Shown one piece after another: positions 33,417-37,601 of a stretch of 37,601 nucleotides of DNA. Position 1 is the first letter of the stretch. The number at the start of each line of letters is the position of its first letter. Made by a program: the position numbers and the translations under genes. The notes under the pieces were generated by a model. It was not told where the DNA came from. It worked only from the letters and a program-made list of their open reading frames with translations, and made no database searches. The DNA lies in NCBI GenBank assembly GCA_903819565.1, contig CAIJDY010000137.1:1-37601 (forward strand). Reading direction: 5' to 3'. Source of the stretch: Candidatus Omnitrophota bacterium. Lineage in GTDB: Bacteria; Omnitrophota; Omnitrophia; Omnitrophales; Aquincolibacteriaceae.

Positions 33417-35522
33417 TTATTCCTTGAAGAAATCCTCTTCCCGAAGCAGGTCCACCGCCTTTTTCGCGATGGGATCTCTGTGAAAAAGATCCTGGATGAT
33501 CCCCTTTTTCAAATAGTTCGTTATCGCCACAAAGATCATCCCTTGGTCCAGGGCCAGATACTGGCTGTTTACTTTATTGCCAGGGAAAGTAATGGTGTCG
33601 TAAAAACCATATTCCCCGTAAGTTTTGAATGTCAGCCACTTCCGGATATTTTCAACGGCGTCTTTCGGCAGTGTTTCAAGAGCCAAAAATCCGGGGTAGG
33701 GCGTGATCACGCCTTTGTCCGCATAACCTTTCACGCCCAGTTTTTTACAACCGTATTCGCCGTACGCCCATTGTCTCCCGCTGGCAACCGCCGCCGGCGA
33801 AATCCCCCACAAAGGATACTTTTTCTCCTTCAATGCGTAGTCCCTGTGCAGTTCTGTCGCGATCTTGTCATTGGGACCCAAAGCCTTTTTGCTGTAATTT
33901 TTCTCATCGATCACCAGCGTCGGCATCAGAAATTCAAAGAGGGACCCCCCCCAACTCGGAACGAATTTCTTTCCGCCTCCCTGGTAATAACCCTGAAAAT
34001 AATTCACGCGGTCACGATCCACCCACTTCCCCTGGGGTTTCTGACTTTGCCATTCCCAGGCTTCCGGAGCGGTGCGGTAAAGGTACCACCAATGCTCCCG
34101 CGGCAGGTCCCCCTTCCCGATGGCGAAGAAGCTCATAGCGCGGGCTTCGGTCGCGAGCATTCCGTAGTGGTAGGGCGTTGCGGCCTGGCGCGCCACGTCA
34201 TAGCCGATCACCAGGTGGTTATTTTCCGGATCCAAAAATTCCTGAAAATGCATTTCGTCGATAATGGCCGTGGCGGCTTGCGCGATCTCCCCGGGAAAGG
34301 CCTGGCGAACCACCACCAGCGAGATCGCAAGCCAGGCGTTGTCGATGCTGGAGACGAACTCCCGTGAGACATTAAGCCGGACGGTTTCATAGAAATTGTA
34401 GAAGAAGCCTTTCCATTTTTTAAGGCCTTGTACCGTCCGCAGGATCGCCTGGACGCGCTCGGCCCCTTCTTTTTTCGTAATGATCTCGAGCTCCGTAGCC
34501 CCCACGATCACCAGAAGGTCCATGGCGATGTTCGTGGGGGAGGTGTACATCGCGGCCATCGGAAAATCTCCGGTCTTTAAGTGGTCCGACACAAGGTGGT
34601 TCTCGCGGCTGGCGCCATTTTCGAAGTACCGGAAAGTGTCCTTGGCGATCTCGAGGAGAAGTTTTTTATCGTCTTTGAGCTTCAAAAGTTCCTGCCGCCG
34701 CGCTTCGTCAAAAACGGACTTGGGAAACCCTTTAAGGTTATCGATCGTGCTCTCGAAACCAACCTCGGAATTTCCAAAAAAGGCGATCTCATCGATGCTG
34801 ACCTTCCCGCGGGTCCGGCTTTTTTGCGCAGCCACGCCCACAGTGATCCTTCCCAGCTGGTTAAGATCGATCCCGGAAAAAACGGTCAGCGGCAAGACCG
34901 CCTCATTCCACTGCTTGGTTTCCATACAAGCATCCGTGATATCGCGGATCACGGTTTTTCCCGCCCAGTCCGTCAACGAAACGCTGATCCTGCCCTCAAA
35001 GGGATTTTCCGGCGACGCTTCGACTTTGCATTTCAGCGCCAAAAAATACGCCTGGCTCATGTCCAGCCTCTCGAGCGAGCTTGAAACAGCGAGACGTTCC
35101 CCGCGGCTGAGGTCCATCTTGATATCCAACGAGCCCCCCGGATAAACGTCCCTGGCGTCCTGTTTGCTGCGCTCGATCCGGACCTTTTTTCCTTTCAAAT
35201 CGCCGACGGTCCAGGTCCCGCCTAGCCGGTTCTTGAGATCGCCCGAGGCGAAATCATCGACAACCTTGAACCGCGTGGAATTCATAAGAGGTTTACTGGG
35301 AGGCACCGAGCTGTAAACGTGCATGCTGTCCAGCTTTTCGTCCTCGGGCACAGGGCCGAGCTGCTGGACATAGATTTCTTTGGCGGGGGTCGGTTCCGCG
35401 GGCTTGGAGGTGTTTGCGTCCGCGGGATGTCCCGAAAAAAGAAGCACGGCCAGCGCTAAAAACAAAAAAGCGTTCCGCAATGCCTTCTGGCGTCCTGCGG
35501 AACGCTTTCTCGTCTGCGTCAT
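33417..35522 (-). CDS. Secreted glycoamylase-domain (GH144-type) protein
   Basis: The 701-residue protein begins with a signal peptide (about 15-37, AFLFLALAVLLFSGHPADA). A beta-sandwich-like part follows (about 80-255; FKVVDDFASGD, YFLALKCKVE, VSIDEIAFFG). Residues 280-690 resemble the glycoamylase domain of GH144 beta-1,2-glucanases and of the NdvB middle region: GFFYNFYETV, FVSSIDNAWLAISLVVV, TPYHYGMLATEARAMSFFAIGKG, WGGSLFEFLMPTL, WGISPA, GYADKGVITPYPGFLAL. It should act outside the cytoplasm on glucans, probably beta-1,2-linked (inference). It starts 10 bases after the GH94 gene. Confidence 0.8.
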   Translation of the reverse strand: MTQTRKRSAGRQKALRNAFLFLALAVLLFSGHPADANTSKPAEPTPAKEIYVQQLGPVPEDEKLDSMHVYSSVPPSKPLMNSTRFKVVDDFASGDLKNRLGGTWTVGDLKGKKVRIERSKQDARDVYPGGSLDIKMDLSRGERLAVSSSLERLDMSQAYFLALKCKVEASPENPFEGRISVSLTDWAGKTVIRDITDACMETKQWNEAVLPLTVFSGIDLNQLGRITVGVAAQKSRTRGKVSIDEIAFFGNSEVGFESTIDNLKGFPKSVFDEARRQELLKLKDDKKLLLEIAKDTFRYFENGASRENHLVSDHLKTGDFPMAAMYTSPTNIAMDLLVIVGATELEIITKKEGAERVQAILRTVQGLKKWKGFFYNFYETVRLNVSREFVSSIDNAWLAISLVVVRQAFPGEIAQAATAIIDEMHFQEFLDPENNHLVIGYDVARQAATPYHYGMLATEARAMSFFAIGKGDLPREHWWYLYRTAPEAWEWQSQKPQGKWVDRDRVNYFQGYYQGGGKKFVPSWGGSLFEFLMPTLVIDEKNYSKKALGPNDKIATELHRDYALKEKKYPLWGISPAAVASGRQWAYGEYGCKKLGVKGYADKGVITPYPGFLALETLPKDAVENIRKWLTFKTYGEYGFYDTITFPGNKVNSQYLALDQGMIFVAITNYLKKGIIQDLFHRDPIAKKAVDLLREEDFFKE

Positions 35523-35532
35523 GGCCGGCCGT

Positions 35533-37601
35533 CTAACCGAGCGTGGCTTCGACGCGGTGGGTTTTGCCGTCGCGAAAATCCGGGACGAGATTGGTTTTTT
35601 GTTTTTTTCCGTCTACCAGCAGTTCCTTGACCCCCTGGCCGGTCTGGTCCGGATTTTTCACTTCGATCAGGTACGAGGTTCCGCGGAAAAGGCGTTTCAT
35701 TTTAAAGCCGGGCCATTTTTTCGGGATCACCGGGTCGATCCAAAGACCCTCGGCCGAAGGACGAACGCCCAGGACCCAGTTCATCGCCACAACGGCATAC
35801 CACGCCGCGGAACCCGTGTACCAGGTCCATCCGCCGCGTCCATTGTTCGGTGAATCCGGTCCGTCGACGTTCCCCGGCGTCACGTAAGGTTCGCAATAAT
35901 AAATATCGGGCTCGAGACCGCGCAGCGCCGGATTGAAGCTTTTGTAGACCTGATAGGCCAGATCCCCGTTGCGCATCATGGCTTCCGCCTGGACTGCCCA
36001 GGTCCCGGCGTGCGAGTAGAGTCCTCCGTTTTCACGGACCGACGGCGCGTAGCGGGTGATGTAACCGATCGTCGCGTCTGTTTTATTGTATCCCGGCGTG
36101 AGGAGAAGCGGGCCGTATTTTTTGTAGAGCCACTTCGCGGCCGCGTCCATGGCGATCTTCGCACGTTTTTCGTCCGCGACGCCCGTAATCACCGCCCACG
36201 TCTGGAAGTTCAGGAAGATCTTTCCGGTATCGCATTTCTTGCTGCCGAGCGGCCGCCCGTCATCGCGGGTCGCCCCAAGGTACCATTCCCCGTCCCAGCC
36301 GTGCCGGTTGAGCGCGTCCTTCAGGGACTGGGCGCGGTTAAGATATTCCGCGGCCTTCGTTTTGTCGCCGCGTTTTTCCATGATCGGGGCGATCCGGTTC
36401 AGGATCCCGTAGAGAAAATGTCCCAGCCAGATCGATTCTCCCTTCCATTTAATGCCGACATGGCTCAGCCCGTCGTTCCAGTCGCATTCCCCGATGAGCG
36501 GCAGGCCGCGCGGAGAAAAACGGGTAAAGACCTTGTCGATCGCGCGAAGCATGTGATCGTAAAGCGTTCCGGACGTGACCTCTTTCGTTTTCGGGTCCGG
36601 CAGGAACTTCGCGTCGGTATCGAGGATCGATTCGTCGGCGGTTTCATCCAGGTAATTCAGCGTGATGAAATCGAGCCACAAAAGATCGTCCGAACAATGC
36701 GTGATGGCGCCCATGTTCGTTCCGTGGTGCCACCAGTGATAAACGGTCCCGTCCGGGAACTGCTGTTCGGCGTGCATGAGGATCTGTTTTTTCGCGAGTT
36801 CCGGCCGCGTCGCGAAAAAGATCTGACAATCCTGCAGCTGGTCGCGGAATCCGTAACCGCCGCTGGATTGATAATAAGCGCATTTGGCCCAAAGCCTCCC
36901 GGAGATCGCCTGGTACTTCATCCAGGTGTTCGTCATGAAGTTCATCGACTCGTCCGGCGTCTCGATCTCGCTCGCGTGCACGAAAGAATCCCACAGCGCT
37001 TTAACCCGGTTGAGCTCCACGTCCGCGGCCCTGGGATTCGAATATTTTCCAATGATCCTGTCGCTTTCTTCCGTGTTGCGCGTCGAACCGAGCATGAAGA
37101 TCACGGTCTTGCTTTCTTTCGGCCCGAAGTCCACGTCCACCTGAAGGCTGGCGGAGGCGTCGCCCCACTTCCCCTCGGAATTGCGGCAGCTGCCTTCCAC
37201 GACCGCCGCCGGCGCGTGCGTTTCTCCGTAGCGTCCCAAAAAGGACTCTTTGTCCCCGTCATAGGCCACGGGCTTCGGGCTCGAGGCGTGAAATCCCTGC
37301 AGCGGCCGCTCCGTCATGCCGGTGGAGATAAATCCGGGGACGAGCGGTGCCCGCTTGAGCCCGTGCAGGCAGCCGTTCTTGCGGTCAAAGTGTGTTTCGA
37401 TAAAAGTTTTATGGAATTCGCGATGCGTGTCCAACCAGTTCCCGAGGCACCAGTCGAAATACGAAAAGAGACTGATGCGGCGCTTCTTTTGGGTTTCGTT
37501 CGTCAGAACCACTTTCCAGATCTCGACCGGATCTTCCACGTCCACAAAAACCGTTTTTTAAAGCCGGATCCCGTTCAGTTTGCTCGTCAGGATCGAATAT
37601 C
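35533..37601 (-). pseudogene. GH94-type glycoside phosphorylase, interrupted by an in-frame TAA and cut by the window edge
   Basis: The long ORF (35533-37545, 670 residues from a GTG) matches the GH94/COG3459 family of cellobiose/cyclic beta-1,2-glucan phosphorylase domains: VEIWKVVLTNE, FSYFDWCLGNWLDTHREF, YYQSSGGYGFRDQLQDC, and GECDWNDGLSHVG with the catalytic Asp. The N-terminal sandwich begins mid-domain. The same frame continues past a TAA (37558-37560) and still reads like the family (YSILTSKLNGIRL-stop-KTVFVDVEDPVEIW). So a full gene probably extends beyond the window, broken by one nonsense codon or a sequence error; restart at the GTG is possible. No signal peptide can be judged. It pairs with the GH144-type gene downstream. 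Confidence 0.7.

Overview
The window reads as a chromosomal segment (GC-rich, roughly 55-58% by eye) of a Gram-negative, probably anaerobic bacterium. An outer-membrane beta-barrel, PilT, an Rnf/Nqr-like membrane operon and a BioB with the cysteine pattern of anaerobes all point that way. Gene content and the many short TTG/GTG-started, overlapping genes would fit a candidate phylum of the PVC/Omnitrophota kind, but that assignment is an inference from general impression, not something the sequence proves. No rRNA, tRNA, CRISPR array or complete insertion sequence was seen.

Layout. (1) 1-276: no gene recognised; a long palindromic terminator and another large stem-loop. (2) 277-6412: a small secreted protein, then a signalling cluster: a tandem receiver protein whose second receiver has Glu at the phosphosite, and divergently a single-domain response regulator, a receiver-GGDEF-EAL protein and a two-PAS membrane histidine kinase. 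(3) 6413-6722: a MITE-like, hairpin-rich stretch with near-perfect terminal inverted repeats. (4) 6723-12273, minus strand: rpsP-trmD-rplS-rnhB-yraN-outer-membrane barrel-secreted protein of kinase-like appearance; rimM is absent between rpsP and trmD. (5) 12506-20873, minus strand: polA-coaE-rho-rpmE-prfA-prmC-murA, nearly all joined by 1-16 base overlaps or gaps. (6) 21092-22174: pilT with its own candidate promoter. (7) 22247-25576, minus strand: a compact five-gene Rnf/Nqr-like operon (RnfC, RnfD, a 48-residue one-helix protein in the RnfG position, RnfE-like, RnfA-like). (8) 25624-33252, minus strand: ROK regulator-bioB-fabG-like-fabF-like-bioF-bioA-bioD, apparently one transcription unit that may run on into the Rnf-like genes. 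(9) 33417-37601, minus strand: a secreted glycoamylase/GH144-type protein and a GH94-type phosphorylase, together resembling the two non-transferase parts of cyclic beta-1,2-glucan synthase; the GH94 reading frame is interrupted by an in-frame TAA close to the window edge.

How the genes work together. The bio genes make biotin from an acyl-ACP precursor; the embedded ketosynthase and ketoreductase suggest that the pimeloyl chain is built by a dedicated pair under the possible control of the ROK protein. The polA-to-murA and rpsP-to-yraN blocks are housekeeping. The most unusual system is the Rnf-like operon. RnfC keeps both [4Fe-4S] motifs, but its glycine-rich FMN/NADH motif has been replaced. 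RnfD lacks the S-G-A-T FMN attachment loop. The RnfG position holds only a transmembrane helix, and both RnfA- and RnfE-like proteins have lost the membrane cysteines that normally hold an iron-sulfur cluster. It looks like a cofactor-stripped Rnf derivative whose job is unknown.
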